64,000 nt of DNA from Pollutiaquabacter aromativorans (GCA_049177215.1 CP185379.1:2480001-2544000); one strand, 5' to 3'. Counted from the first letter of the stretch, positions 1 through 9,379 are shown. Made by a program: numbers and translations. Notes: generated from the sequence alone by a model not told the origin.

Positions 1-110
1 TCGAGGTTGTAAAAGGCGATGATCGACACCTTATACTGATGCGATTGTGCGCATGCGATACTCGTCCAGGAAAGGAGGATCGCGCTGATGAGGAGTTTGT
101 TGATTTTCAT
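1..110 (-). CDS. 5' end of a secreted endonuclease/exonuclease/phosphatase-like protein (partial)
   Basis: Only the first 36 codons are in the window; the rest lies beyond position 1. They encode a Sec-type signal peptide (MKINKLLISAILLSW onward, small residues and Cys-Ala-Gln around 20-22) followed by KVSIIAFYNL and the first two bases of a Glu/Asp codon. A beta-strand of the form (I/V)xxFYNxEN at the mature N-terminus is typical of endonuclease/exonuclease/phosphatase proteins, where the Asn helps bind the metal site. In many Bacteroidota such a gene sits next to a TonB receptor and a DUF5689 lipoprotein, as here, but divergently transcribed. The signal peptide is seen directly; the family assignment rests on a short motif and the neighbourhood. 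Confidence 0.6.
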   Translation of the reverse strand, partial: MKINKLLISAILLSWTSIACAQSHQYKVSIIAFYNL

Positions 111-240
111 CTTTTAAGGGCCGGCAAACTTACAAAAACCAAACCGCGGTTCCGTTAAACTAAGCTGAAGATTAAAATTGGCCGGTTTAACCTTGAAAAC
201 GCCATTATTCTTGTAAATAATCAAGAATTAACCTAACCAT

Positions 241-272
241 TTGAACCCTCGCGGCTTAATTCGTTAGCTTTG
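241..272 (+). promoter_or_regulatory. Bacteroidota-type promoter of the TonB receptor
   Basis: A -33-like TTG at 241-243 is followed 21 bases later by TAGCTTTG (265-272), an exact match to the Bacteroidota -7 consensus TAnnTTTG. It lies 46 bases upstream of the receptor start in the divergent intergenic region. The rest of the gap (111-240) shows no other clear signal. Confidence 0.6.
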
Positions 273-318
273 CCGCCCCTCCGCCGGAGATTCCGGTAAA
301 AGGCTATAATCAAACCCT

Positions 319-3093
319 ATGAAACGAAGGATACTCCTTCTTCCCTTCCTGCTCCTGTTGCCCTTCCTATCCCTGGCACAGCAGGCGGTTCTGTCCGGAA
401 CCATCCGCGACGAAAGCAACCAACCCGTTACCGGAGCCAATGTTTCGCTGAAAGGAACAAACTTCCAAATGGTTACCGATTCACTCGGCGGATTCCGCTT
501 CGACAAGGTGCCATTCGGCGATTACCAATTGGAAATCAAGCGGGTCGATTTCGCGCCGGTCAGCCAACCCGTCAAGGTGGATGCACCGGAATCCTTCTTC
601 GGAACGATCCTCACCGGCGTTAACAACGAAGTGACGGTCAACAATGCCGACAACATCCCTACGGTGTCGCTGAACGACGAAGAGGTGAAAGAATCCTCCT
701 CGACTTCCGTGGCCAGCGTCCTGAGCGCGGCTCGTGATCCGTTCGTCTCCGCGGCGACCTTCAACTTCAGTGCCGCCCGATTCCGGATTCGCGGCTACGA
801 CGACGAGAACTTCCTGACACTCATGAACGGCGTTCCCATGCAGGATCTCGCCACCGGTCGCACGATGTATAACACCTGGAGCGGTCTCAACGATGTGATG
901 CGCAGCCGGGAAAACTCCATCGGACTTTCCGCCGCGCCTTTCACATTCGGCGGTGTAGGTGGAGCCTACCACATCGACAGCCGTGCCTCGAAGCAGCGCC
1001 GCCAGCTTTCGGTCGGTTACGCCGCGTCCAATCGCGCCTATGAGAACCGCTTCATGGTAACCTACGGTTCCGGCATCATGAACAAGGGTTGGGCCTACTC
1101 CCTCTCCTATTCCCGCCGCTGGGCAGAGGAAGGATTCGTTCCCGGAACGTTCTACGACGGACACGCCTACTATGCAGCGGTCGAGAAGATGATCGGCGAC
1201 AAGCATTCGATCTCGCTTACCGGTTTCGGCTCCAGCGTCATCAATGGCCGGGGCGGTTCCGCCATTCGGGAGATGTACGATATCGCCGGCACCAACTATT
1301 ACAACCCGAACTGGGGTTATCAGAATGGTGAAAAGCGCAACGCAGTCGTGGGCAACAACCACCAGCCGGTGATCATTCTCTCCCACGAGTGGAAGATCGA
1401 CGACAAGGCGAACGTCCAGACTTCGATCGGCTACACCTTCGGCAAGACGCGGCTTTCGGGCATGGACTGGTTCAACGCCGCTGACCCGCGTCCCGATTAC
1501 TACCGCCGCCTCCCCTCCTTCGATCCGAACTACGGCGAAGATCCCGCAGCCTATGCCGAATACAAGGCCCAGATCGACGCGCTGCTTCGTAACAACGAGG
1601 AAGAACGTCAGATCAAATGGGACCAGTTGTACGCCGCCAACGCGATGGCAGACACCAACTTCAACGGTACCACGGGTAAATGGTCGAAGTACATCATCGG
1701 CGATCGCGTGACCGACAACAAACGCCTGTTCGCCAACATGATCTACAACCGTGTGATGAGTGACCACGTCACCCTCGACGCGGGCTTGCAGTACCTCACG
1801 CAGACTTCCGAGTATTACCGCGAAGTCAACGACCTGCTCGGAGGCGACTTTTACGTTGACCTCAACCAGTTCGCCGAATTGTCAAATCCGAACGATTCCG
1901 CCGCAGCACAAAACGACCTGGACAACCCGAACCGCATCCTGAAAGAAGGCGACAAGTACCAATACGACTACGTCGCGCACATCAACCGCGCCGGTGCCTG
2001 GTTCCAGTCGACCTTCAAGTACGACCGGATGGATTACTTCCTGGCGCTGAATCTTTCCTCCACCTCCTTCTTCCGTGAAGGAAAGGTCCGCAGCGGCATT
2101 TTTTCCGATAACTCACTTGGCGACTCGGAGAAACAGAATTTCTTCAACTATGGTTTCAAGGGCGGTGCCACTTACAAGTACAACGGCCGGAACTATTTCT
2201 TTGCCAACGCGGCCTACATGACCCGCGCGCCTTATTTCGACAACGTCTTCATCTCTCCCCGTACCCGCAACGAGATCGTGAAGGACCTGACCGACGAGAA
2301 GGTCTTCTCTACGGAAGCCGGTTACCTGCTGAAAGCACCGCGGATCAAGGGTAAAGCGGTTGCGTACTACACGCAATTCATGGACGCTACCGACTCCAAG
2401 ATCTTCTACCACGAAGACTTCCGCAACTTCGTGACCTATACGTTGACCAACATCGATCGCCGTCACGTCGGCGTTGAGATCGCGGTGGAAGCGGCGCTGG
2501 GCAAAGGATTCAGCGCGAATGCGGTGGCCGCCGTCGGCCAGCACGTTTATTCCGATCGCCCGATCGGGACGGCTGCTCTGGATAATGCCGACTCCCTGCT
2601 CGTCGAGAATGAGACGCTGTACATGAAGAACCTCCGCGTATCGAACGGTGCCCAAAGCGCCTACAGCTTCGGTCTGACCTATCGTTCCCGCCGCTTCTGG
2701 TTCGTGAATGCCAACCTGAATTACTTCGACAATCTCTACATCGACGCCAACCCGGTTCGCCGGACCCTGGCAGCGCTCGACCTCGTCAACGAAGGCGATG
2801 CCCTGTGGAGGCAGATCCTCCAGCAGGAAAAAACCGAAGGCCAGTTCACCCTCGACCTTTCAGGCGGCTGGTCCTGGCGACTGAACAACAAGTTCAAGGA
2901 TCTCAAGCGCCAGACCTTCCTGGTGTTGAACCTGGGCGTGAGCAACGTACTGAACAACCAGGATCTCGTCACCGGCGGGTTCGAGCAACTCCGCTACGAC
3001 TTCGCCGATAAAAACGTCAACAAATTCCCCACCCGTTACACCTACGCGTTCGGAACGACCTTCTTCGCCAACATCGTCCTGCGCATCAACTAA
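319..3093 (+). CDS. TonB-dependent outer membrane receptor with carboxypeptidase-regulatory-like N-terminal domain
   Basis: This 924-residue protein has a signal peptide (residues 1-20, ending LSLAQ), a carboxypeptidase D regulatory-like beta-sandwich at about 22-95 (SGTIRDESNQPVTGANVSL, then a DSLGGFRFDKVPFGDYQLEI-type end), a plug region at about 120-230 (FRIRGYDDENFLTLMNGVPM) and a long aromatic-rich barrel to the C-terminus. It should use TonB energy to import a large substrate across the outer membrane. Unlike SusC it has no SusD partner; the next gene encodes a DUF5689 lipoprotein 23 bases downstream. That pairing, with a divergent nuclease-family gene, suggests a nucleic-acid or phosphorylated-nutrient uptake locus, which is inference. 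The start is supported by the signal peptide and the promoter at 241-272. Confidence 0.9.
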   Translation: MKRRILLLPFLLLLPFLSLAQQAVLSGTIRDESNQPVTGANVSLKGTNFQMVTDSLGGFRFDKVPFGDYQLEIKRVDFAPVSQPVKVDAPESFFGTILTGVNNEVTVNNADNIPTVSLNDEEVKESSSTSVASVLSAARDPFVSAATFNFSAARFRIRGYDDENFLTLMNGVPMQDLATGRTMYNTWSGLNDVMRSRENSIGLSAAPFTFGGVGGAYHIDSRASKQRRQLSVGYAASNRAYENRFMVTYGSGIMNKGWAYSLSYSRRWAEEGFVPGTFYDGHAYYAAVEKMIGDKHSISLTGFGSSVINGRGGSAIREMYDIAGTNYYNPNWGYQNGEKRNAVVGNNHQPVIILSHEWKIDDKANVQTSIGYTFGKTRLSGMDWFNAADPRPDYYRRLPSFDPNYGEDPAAYAEYKAQIDALLRNNEEERQIKWDQLYAANAMADTNFNGTTGKWSKYIIGDRVTDNKRLFANMIYNRVMSDHVTLDAGLQYLTQTSEYYREVNDLLGGDFYVDLNQFAELSNPNDSAAAQNDLDNPNRILKEGDKYQYDYVAHINRAGAWFQSTFKYDRMDYFLALNLSSTSFFREGKVRSGIFSDNSLGDSEKQNFFNYGFKGGATYKYNGRNYFFANAAYMTRAPYFDNVFISPRTRNEIVKDLTDEKVFSTEAGYLLKAPRIKGKAVAYYTQFMDATDSKIFYHEDFRNFVTYTLTNIDRRHVGVEIAVEAALGKGFSANAVAAVGQHVYSDRPIGTAALDNADSLLVENETLYMKNLRVSNGAQSAYSFGLTYRSRRFWFVNANLNYFDNLYIDANPVRRTLAALDLVNEGDALWRQILQQEKTEGQFTLDLSGGWSWRLNNKFKDLKRQTFLVLNLGVSNVLNNQDLVTGGFEQLRYDFADKNVNKFPTRYTYAFGTTFFANIVLRIN

Positions 3094-3116
3094 TAGAAAA
3101 AGAAAACACCAAGGAT

Positions 3117-4550
3117 ATGACCAGCTTCAAGCACCTCTTCCGTTTCTTCCTGATCGCACTCACGGCAGCTTCGCTGTCGGGTTGCGTGAAGAAAGACTAC
3201 GACGAACCGGAAACCGCCAACGTGGACCCGGACCTGACCGTCGACCTCACCATCGCGCAATTGCGTTCCATGGCCGTCGGCACTGCTCCCATCGAGATCA
3301 CCGGTGATTCCATCATCGCCGGTATCATCGTAGCCGACGACGAATCCGGCACGTTCTACAAACAAATGATCATCCAGGATTCGACGGCCGGTATCGCCAT
3401 CAACCTCGATATCTCCAACTACAACTCCGACTACCCGATCGGGCGCCGTGTGTTTATCAAGTTGAAGGGTCTTTACATCGCCAACGACGGAGACGACAAC
3501 TATTCGCTGGGTGTGAAAGACAACGCGGAGATCGGACGTATCCCGGCCGCGCTGGTCAGCCAGTATATCATCAAAGGCAAATGGGGACTTGAGGTTACTC
3601 CGGTGGCGGTGTCCCTCTCTACGCTCAATTCCAATGCGAGCGATTATACCCAGCGACTGATCCGCCTCTCTGGCGTAGAGTTCGCATCCGCCGACGCCGG
3701 TGTAGCCTGGGGCGGTGACCCGAACAGCACGTTCGACAACAACCGTACGGTTGAGGACTGCTCCTCGCCGACCAATACGGCGATCGTGTACACCAGCAGC
3801 TTCGCCAATTTCGCGAACGCGCTCACCCCGACCGGCAACGGCCCGATGACGGCCATCTTCACCATCTACAGCGGTGACCCGGAACTGATCCTGCGCACCA
3901 CCGAAGACGTCTCCGGCATGACCGACACACGCTGCGACGGTACGTCGGGCACCTTGACCGTCATGAGCATCGACAGTGTTCGACTTGCCTACACGGGCAC
4001 CACCACTACGGCGCCTTCCGGTAAGAAGATCCGGGGCATCGTTACCAGCGATTACACCAACAGCAACCTGGTAAGTCAGAACCTTACCATTCAGGACGCT
4101 ACGGGCGCTATCGTTGTTCGTTTTGGTTCCAGTCACAGCTTTACGCTGGGCACCGAGATCGAGGTCAACATCTCGGGACAGGAATTGTCTGAGTTCAACG
4201 GTTGGTTGCAGGTGAACAACGTTCCGCTCGGCAACGCCACGGCGGTCGGCACCGGTACTGTGACCCCTCGCACCGCCACGATCGCGCAGGTCCTGGCCAA
4301 TTACGATGCCTGGGAATCACAAGTAATCAAGATCACCGGAGTTACCATCAGTGGAACCGGCACCTACAGTGGATCGCAGACACTCAGCGACGGCTCCGGC
4401 ACGATTACCATGTTTACGCGTACCGGCGCATCGTTCTCGTCTCAGTCGTATCCGACCGGAACGGTTTCGGTTACCGGAATCCTATCCGAGTACTCACCCA
4501 GCACGTTCACACCACAGATCATCATCCGCAATACCAGCGACGTGCAGTAA
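3117..4550 (+). CDS. DUF5689 domain lipoprotein
   Basis: The 477-residue product has a lipoprotein signal with lipobox L-S-G-C (Cys23), followed by an Asp/Glu-rich linker and a DUF5689 region from about residue 40 (TVDLTIAQLRSM, then GDSIIAGIIVADDESGTFYK). The C-terminal part from about 300 resembles another OB-fold-like beta module (KIRGIVTSDYTN, then LTIQDATGAIVVRF). DUF5689 proteins are Bacteroidota surface or periplasmic lipoproteins of unknown biochemical role, often paired with a TonB receptor. OB-like beta modules are compatible with binding of nucleic acid or polyanions, but no catalytic motif is visible. It is co-transcribed with the receptor (23-base gap) and ends at a strong terminator. 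Confidence 0.85.
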   Translation: MTSFKHLFRFFLIALTAASLSGCVKKDYDEPETANVDPDLTVDLTIAQLRSMAVGTAPIEITGDSIIAGIIVADDESGTFYKQMIIQDSTAGIAINLDISNYNSDYPIGRRVFIKLKGLYIANDGDDNYSLGVKDNAEIGRIPAALVSQYIIKGKWGLEVTPVAVSLSTLNSNASDYTQRLIRLSGVEFASADAGVAWGGDPNSTFDNNRTVEDCSSPTNTAIVYTSSFANFANALTPTGNGPMTAIFTIYSGDPELILRTTEDVSGMTDTRCDGTSGTLTVMSIDSVRLAYTGTTTTAPSGKKIRGIVTSDYTNSNLVSQNLTIQDATGAIVVRFGSSHSFTLGTEIEVNISGQELSEFNGWLQVNNVPLGNATAVGTGTVTPRTATIAQVLANYDAWESQVIKITGVTISGTGTYSGSQTLSDGSGTITMFTRTGASFSSQSYPTGTVSVTGILSEYSPSTFTPQIIIRNTSDVQ

Positions 4551-4570
4551 GCCACTTCGCTGAATGAGAA

Positions 4571-4604
4571 AAGCCATACGCAAGCCGCGTATGGCTTTTT
4601 TTAT
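4571..4604 (+). terminator. Rho-independent terminator after the DUF5689 gene
   Basis: AAGCCATACG (4571-4580) pairs with CGTATGGCTT (4588-4597) and is followed by a T-run to about 4602. It also lies at the 3' side of the minus-strand hydrolase gene and may act in both directions. Confidence 0.85.
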
Positions 4605-4613
4605 TCCCATCGA

Positions 4614-5381
4614 TCAGGAATTCAGAAAGGGGAGCACAGCTTCCAGAAAGCCTTTGGGATTCTCGGCATGAACCCAATGACCGGCGGCTGGAACGGTGAC
4701 CACGCTCGCCGTGGAGAAATGTCGGCTGATCTCCACTTCATCGCCCGCTGTGATATAACCGGAACGCTCGCCCCGCACAAATAAGGTCGGGGTTTCGATC
4801 ACCCGGTCGTTGGGCATGGCATCGCCAACCGAGTCGATCGAGCGGGAAAGAGTATCCAAATCGAATCGCCAGGCGAGCCGGTCGTCGCTGACCCAGTAGA
4901 GATTCTTGAGCAGGAACTGCACCGTAGCTTCTTCGTGCAATGCGTTTCGCAGCATGTCTTCAACTTCCTTGCGCTTTCGCACCTGGTCAAAATCCACCGC
5001 GTGCAAGGCTGCCAACACCGCCTGGTGGTGAGGAGGATAGTAACGCGGAGCGATATCGACCACTACGAGTTTGATCGCAATCCCCGCATGATCCAATGCA
5101 AATCGGATGACCGTCTTGCCGCCCATGGAATGTCCGAGCAGGATCGGTTGGCTGATTCGTTGGTCTTGCAGCAACTCGAAAAGGTCTTCTGACATCAACG
5201 GATAACTGAAATCCGGACTGTGCGGACTGCGGCCATGATTTCGCTGGTCGACCAGGTAACAGGCAAATCCATGGGTAGCCAATTGACGAGCGATGGTCGC
5301 CCAGTTATCCCCCAGGCCGAACAAGCCATGCAGAATGATCAGCGGCCGGCCTTCGCCGATCCTATTGAAGAAAAGCTTCAT
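4614..5381 (-). CDS. Alpha/beta-fold hydrolase (YbfF-like esterase)
   Basis: The 255-residue protein is a complete single-domain alpha/beta hydrolase. Visible motifs are the oxyanion-hole HGLFGLGDNW (18-27), the DQRNHGRS strand (45-52), the nucleophile elbow G-H-S-M-G-G with Ser85, and a C-terminal G-H-W-V-H with the catalytic His near 235. The pattern fits the YbfF/ABHD11 esterase group, which hydrolyses acyl esters or thioesters; the substrate cannot be predicted. Its ATG overlaps the pdxJ stop codon in an ATGA junction, so the two genes are translationally coupled, a common Bacteroidota arrangement. Confidence 0.85.
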   Translation of the reverse strand: MKLFFNRIGEGRPLIILHGLFGLGDNWATIARQLATHGFACYLVDQRNHGRSPHSPDFSYPLMSEDLFELLQDQRISQPILLGHSMGGKTVIRFALDHAGIAIKLVVVDIAPRYYPPHHQAVLAALHAVDFDQVRKRKEVEDMLRNALHEEATVQFLLKNLYWVSDDRLAWRFDLDTLSRSIDSVGDAMPNDRVIETPTLFVRGERSGYITAGDEVEISRHFSTASVVTVPAAGHWVHAENPKGFLEAVLPFLNS

Positions 5382-6109
5382 GCAGGGTCCACGTTGCCGC
5401 GCAAGGCACGCAAATAAAGTTGAACTGTATTCTCCAATCCAAAATAGAGCGCGTCGCTGATCAGCGCATGCCCGATGGAAACCTCTTCCAGTCCGTGAAT
5501 GCCTGCTGTGAAATATCGCAGGTTTTCCAGACTGAGATCATGTCCGGCGTTGATGCCGAGGCCTACCTCCCGGGCTTTCGCAGCCGCCGCCGCGTAGGGA
5601 GCGATCGCCGCCGCACGATCGTGTGAGAAGTTGGAAGCATAAGCCTCCGTGTATAACTCGATGCGTTCCGTGCCAACGGCAGCGGCCGCTTCGATCATTG
5701 CCGGATCCGGCGCGATGAAGATTGAAGTGCGTATGCCGTAACTTTTGATCTCGGCGATCAACTCTTTCAATTGAGCAGCATGGCGAACCGTGTCCCAACC
5801 GGCGTTCGATGTCAGGACATCGGGCGGGTCGGGTACCAGCGTAGCCTGCTCGGGATGGACCTCACGGATCAACTTGAGGAAGTCGGCGGATGGATATCCC
5901 TCGATGTTGAACTCGGTGGTAACCACTTCACGCAACGCATATACGTCGGATCGACGAATGTGTCGCTCGTCGGGTCGAGGATGAACAGTAATGCCGTCGG
6001 CGCCGAAACGCTGGATGTCGATCGCGGCCTTCACCACGTCGGGAATGTTTCCGCCCCGCGCGTTCCGCAGGGTGGCGATCTTGTTGATGTTGACGCTGAG
6101 CCGGGTCAT
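5378..6109 (-). CDS. pdxJ: Pyridoxine 5'-phosphate synthase
   Basis: PdxJ condenses 1-deoxyxylulose 5-phosphate with 3-amino-2-oxopropyl phosphate to make pyridoxine 5'-phosphate, the last ring-forming step of DXP-dependent vitamin B6 synthesis. The 243-residue product begins MTRLSVNINKIATLRNARGG and keeps the active-site set seen in E. coli PdxJ: His43 and Arg45 in TVHPRPDERH, His50, and Glu70 in FNIEG. An upstream in-frame start at 6157 would add 16 residues without similarity to the family, so the ATG at 6109 is preferred. It is followed by the overlapping hydrolase gene. Confidence 0.95.
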   Translation of the reverse strand: MTRLSVNINKIATLRNARGGNIPDVVKAAIDIQRFGADGITVHPRPDERHIRRSDVYALREVVTTEFNIEGYPSADFLKLIREVHPEQATLVPDPPDVLTSNAGWDTVRHAAQLKELIAEIKSYGIRTSIFIAPDPAMIEAAAAVGTERIELYTEAYASNFSHDRAAAIAPYAAAAAKAREVGLGINAGHDLSLENLRYFTAGIHGLEEVSIGHALISDALYFGLENTVQLYLRALRGNVDPA

Positions 6110-6245
6110 CCGTTTGTAAAGAAGACCAAATTTCCCGGTTCTGTTACAACAATGCAAACGACTGCGTGTTTTACTGATGAAAGGGGCAGAATGTCATAAA
6201 ACTCGCATCGGGCGCGCCGTTCCCGGCATCGGCACGAAAAATGCG

Positions 6246-6253
6246 TATACTTG
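6246..6253 (+). promoter_or_regulatory. Promoter -7 element of the CBS gene
   Basis: TATACTTG matches the Bacteroidota -7 consensus TAnnTTTG at all but one base and ends 41 bases upstream of the chosen CBS start at 6295. Because the transcript would begin downstream of 6253, the longer reading frame from 6241 is unlikely to be used. Confidence 0.45.
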
Positions 6254-6294
6254 TCGCCCGAAAACCTTCCGGGTACTTACAACGTAAACCCAAC

Positions 6295-6957
6295 ATGATC
6301 GCGCGCGAACTCGTCAACGACTCGATCCCTCCACTCAAGCTCAGCGATACCGGACTGAAGGCGCTGAACTGGATGGAGGAGTTCCGTGTCGAACATCTGG
6401 CGATCGTCGATGGCGTCAGTTATATCGGGCTGATCTCTGAGGAAGACATTTTGAAACTGAGCGCGCTGGACCAGCCGTTGGCCAACTCCAAACTCTCGCT
6501 AATCCGCCCTTACGTACGTTACAACCAGCCGGTCTTCGAAGTAGTGCGGCTGATGTCGAAAGACAAGCTCACGCTGGTCCCGGTGCTTGATGCATCCGAT
6601 CATTATCTCGGCCTCATCACCCTGGGCGATGTCCTGAAACACTACTCGGACAGCGGCATCTTCGAAGACGCCAACGGCGTGATCGTTCTCGAGATGAGTC
6701 CGAAGGATTATCTCCTTTCGGCCATTGCCCATCTGGTGGAATCGGAGAACGCGCGGATCCTCTCCGCCTACGTCACGCCCAATCCGGAACACGAGACGAT
6801 CGACGTGACGATCAAGATCAACCAGCCCGAGCTCACCCGGATCCTTTCTTCCTTTACCCGTCACGGATACCTCGTCAAAGAGCATTACCATCAGAGCGAA
6901 TTCATGGACGATTTGAAATCACGCTATGATTCGCTCATGAATTACCTGGGCATTTAA
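6295..6957 (+). CDS. CBS-domain pair protein
   Basis: The 220-residue protein contains two CBS motifs (about 5-60 and 70-125; for example LAIVDGVSYIGLISEEDILK and LTLVPVLDASDHYLGLITLG) followed by a C-terminal alpha-beta extension of about 90 residues with an ACT-like feel (ILSAYVTPNPEHETIDVTIK). CBS pairs bind adenine nucleotides and regulate partner activities; no enzymatic domain is attached. The family is widespread in Bacteroidota, usually just upstream of nadK as here. The start at 6295 (MIARELVNDS) is chosen because of the promoter at 6246-6253. Confidence 0.8.
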   Translation: MIARELVNDSIPPLKLSDTGLKALNWMEEFRVEHLAIVDGVSYIGLISEEDILKLSALDQPLANSKLSLIRPYVRYNQPVFEVVRLMSKDKLTLVPVLDASDHYLGLITLGDVLKHYSDSGIFEDANGVIVLEMSPKDYLLSAIAHLVESENARILSAYVTPNPEHETIDVTIKINQPELTRILSSFTRHGYLVKEHYHQSEFMDDLKSRYDSLMNYLGI

Positions 6958-6966
6958 CTTTACGGA

Positions 6967-8376
6967 ATGCAGCCCCGGCGCATCCGCAGGCCGTTACTCA
7001 GCACGGTTTTACTGATCATTACCCTGATCGCAGATTTTTCGGCCTTTGCCGATGAGCCCGGACTCGTCGTGCTGGATGTCACGTTGATCGGTAACCGGCA
7101 CACACGCGACCACATCCTGCTGCGCGAACTCACCTTTGCAAAAGGCGATACGCTCCCGACCGGCGAACTGGAGAAGATCTTCAAGCGCTCGGAGGACAAT
7201 CTATTCAACACTTCGCTCTTCAACTCCACCAAGATCACCTGGCTGCGCGATGGCGACGGTATCCGGGTGTTTGTCATCGTCACCGAACGCTGGTACATTT
7301 TTCCTGTCCCCATCATCGAAGTGGCGGAACGCAACCTCAACACCTGGTGGAAAACCAAGGATTACTCGCGACTTATCTATGGCGGGTCGTTGGCCTGGAA
7401 CAATTTCCGGGGACGACGGGAAACCTTCTCCACCACCCTGCGCCTGGGTTATACACAACGCATGAATTTCTATTACAGCGTTCCTTTCCTCGACAAGGCC
7501 CGGCAGTGGGGGGCCTCGGTGAGCGCTGCGTTTTCAAGAAACCGACAGAACGTTTACAATACCGTCGATAACAAGCAGCTTAATTTTCGCTGGGACGACG
7601 TCTATTCCAAAAGCGAATACAGTTTTTCAGGAGCCGTCTCTTACCGACCCGATCTGTATGAATCACATTTTGTGGAAGCCGGATTTCGCCACATCGAAAT
7701 CGACGATACCCTGCTGAAACTCAACCCCGACTACCTGATCAACGGGCAACATACACAACGCGCCATTTCGCTTCGTTACCTTTTTCGGGTTGAGCACCGC
7801 GACCTGGTGGTATATCCCCTCAAAGGGACCTATTTCGATATCGAGCTCGGTAAGAACGGGTTTCCGGTACTCGGCGACGACATTAACATCGTTTACCTGG
7901 CATCACGTTTCAAATGGTATGTGCCACTCAGCCGACGGTGGTATTGGGGAAGCAGTTTATCCACGAAACTTTCGGGGACCGACGGCCAGCCGTTTATCAA
8001 TACCCGCGGATTGGGCTACGGACGCGAGGCGATACGGGGTTATGAGTACTATGTCATCGACGGGCAACGGTACTTCCTCACCCGGAACAACATCAAGTTT
8101 GAACTGATGTCGAAGAAAGTGGTCCAGGCAGGATTTATTCCGCTCAACAAGTTCAATACGATCCCCTTTTCCTTCTACCTCAATCTCTTTTTTGATGCCG
8201 GATATGTGCGGGATGCATTGTACTTCAATGGGAATCCCCTGACCAATAGCTGGCAATACGGCTATGGGGCCGGTCTGGACCTGTTCACCTACTACGACCT
8301 GGTCTTTCGCCTGGAGTATTCGTTCAATAAATTGGGGGAATCCGGAATTTTTCTTCATTTTACTGCTCCGATTTAG
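6967..8376 (+). CDS. BamA/TamA-family outer membrane protein with one POTRA domain
   Basis: The 469-residue product has a signal peptide (about 1-28), one POTRA-like domain (about 32-105; VVLDVTLIGNRHTRDHILLR, then DGIRVFVIVTERW) and a 16-strand-type Omp85 barrel rich in alternating aromatic residues, with a GLGYGREAIRGYEYYVIDGQ segment near 340-360 that corresponds to the conserved RGY strand/loop region. It is shorter than canonical BamA, which is encoded separately at 12057. A role in inserting or exporting specific outer membrane proteins or lipids is plausible. It lies 9 bases after the CBS gene and 29 bases before nadK, so the three may be co-transcribed. Confidence 0.8.
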   Translation: MQPRRIRRPLLSTVLLIITLIADFSAFADEPGLVVLDVTLIGNRHTRDHILLRELTFAKGDTLPTGELEKIFKRSEDNLFNTSLFNSTKITWLRDGDGIRVFVIVTERWYIFPVPIIEVAERNLNTWWKTKDYSRLIYGGSLAWNNFRGRRETFSTTLRLGYTQRMNFYYSVPFLDKARQWGASVSAAFSRNRQNVYNTVDNKQLNFRWDDVYSKSEYSFSGAVSYRPDLYESHFVEAGFRHIEIDDTLLKLNPDYLINGQHTQRAISLRYLFRVEHRDLVVYPLKGTYFDIELGKNGFPVLGDDINIVYLASRFKWYVPLSRRWYWGSSLSTKLSGTDGQPFINTRGLGYGREAIRGYEYYVIDGQRYFLTRNNIKFELMSKKVVQAGFIPLNKFNTIPFSFYLNLFFDAGYVRDALYFNGNPLTNSWQYGYGAGLDLFTYYDLVFRLEYSFNKLGESGIFLHFTAPI

Positions 8377-8405
8377 AAGGAAGAGATCGGAGCCCTGCCA
8401 ACACT

Positions 8406-9284
8406 ATGCACATCGCTTTATACGGTCGTCCGGTCAACCTGAACCAGGTGGAATTGGCCGAAGCCGTTTTCAACCTGCTCCGGCAGGCCGGGTGTACGGT
8501 CAGTATGCACGCACCGTACTATAAGTTCCTGCATCAGCATCTGCCCACCATCGGCGACCTGCCCCTGTTCGAAAGTCACGGCGATCTTCGAAAAGGCGTC
8601 GACTTCCTGTTCAGTATCGGCGGTGACGGCACCTTGCTCGACACGGTATGCCTGGTCAAGGATGCGAACATTCCGATCGTCGGTATCAATGCCGGTCGGC
8701 TCGGATTCCTTTCGAGCGTTTCGCGCGAAACCCTCCCGTTAGCGATCGAAAGCATCCTGAAAGGTCATTATACCCTCGACGCCCGTACACTGCTCAGACT
8801 GGAATCGAACAAGCCCATCTTTGCGGGTGAAAACATCGGACTGAACGAGTTCACGCTCCACAAGAAGGAAACCTCGTCCATGATCACGATCCATACGTAC
8901 CTCAACGGGGAGTACCTCAACTCCTATTGGGCCGACGGGATCATGATTTCCACGCCAACGGGATCCACCGGTTATTCCCTCAGTTGCGGCGGACCGATCA
9001 TCGTTCCCCAATCCGAAAGTTTCGTCATCACGCCGATCGCTCCACACAACCTGAATGTTCGACCGATCGTCGTTTCCGATAAAAACGTCATTTCCCTGGA
9101 AGTGGAAGGACGGTCGCAGCATTTCATGGCAACCCTGGATTCGCGTTCGGTGACCATCGACAATAGTTACCAATTAGCCGTACGAAAAGAGTCGTATGCC
9201 ATTCAGCTGGTGCGGCTAAACAATGAAAACTTCCTCAATACCCTCCGGAAAAAACTCAGTTGGGGACTGGATACACGTAATTGA
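8406..9284 (+). CDS. nadK: NAD kinase
   Basis: NadK phosphorylates NAD to NADP with ATP or polyphosphate in the cytoplasm. The 292-residue protein shows the diagnostic GGDGT motif (SIGGDGTLLD, about 65-74), the NAGRLGFLSS segment, and the conserved C-terminal block WADGIMISTPTGSTGYSLS followed by GGPIIVP. Length and motif order are typical of the family. It belongs to a Bacteroidota-conserved string (CBS, nadK, DUF6089, uppS, bamA, skp). Confidence 0.95.
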   Translation: MHIALYGRPVNLNQVELAEAVFNLLRQAGCTVSMHAPYYKFLHQHLPTIGDLPLFESHGDLRKGVDFLFSIGGDGTLLDTVCLVKDANIPIVGINAGRLGFLSSVSRETLPLAIESILKGHYTLDARTLLRLESNKPIFAGENIGLNEFTLHKKETSSMITIHTYLNGEYLNSYWADGIMISTPTGSTGYSLSCGGPIIVPQSESFVITPIAPHNLNVRPIVVSDKNVISLEVEGRSQHFMATLDSRSVTIDNSYQLAVRKESYAIQLVRLNNENFLNTLRKKLSWGLDTRN

Positions 9285-9353
9285 CAAAATTTAAGCCCGG
9301 ATGGAACATATCGGGTCATTATAAGCGTATACTGCCTCATATTGTTAATTCCT

Positions 9354-9361
9354 TATATTTG
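9354..9361 (+). promoter_or_regulatory. Promoter -7 element upstream of the first DUF6089 gene
   Basis: TATATTTG is an exact match to the Bacteroidota -7 consensus TAnnTTTG. It ends 18 bases before the ATG at 9380, which fixes the short start of that gene and makes an in-frame start at 9281 unlikely. Confidence 0.55.
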
Positions 9362-9379
9362 CCCGGCTCGCTGATCCGT

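Noticed and set aside
481..1767. A 428-codon minus-strand frame opposite the TonB receptor
   Set aside because: Antisense shadow with no recognisable domain; the receptor frame is complete on the plus strand.
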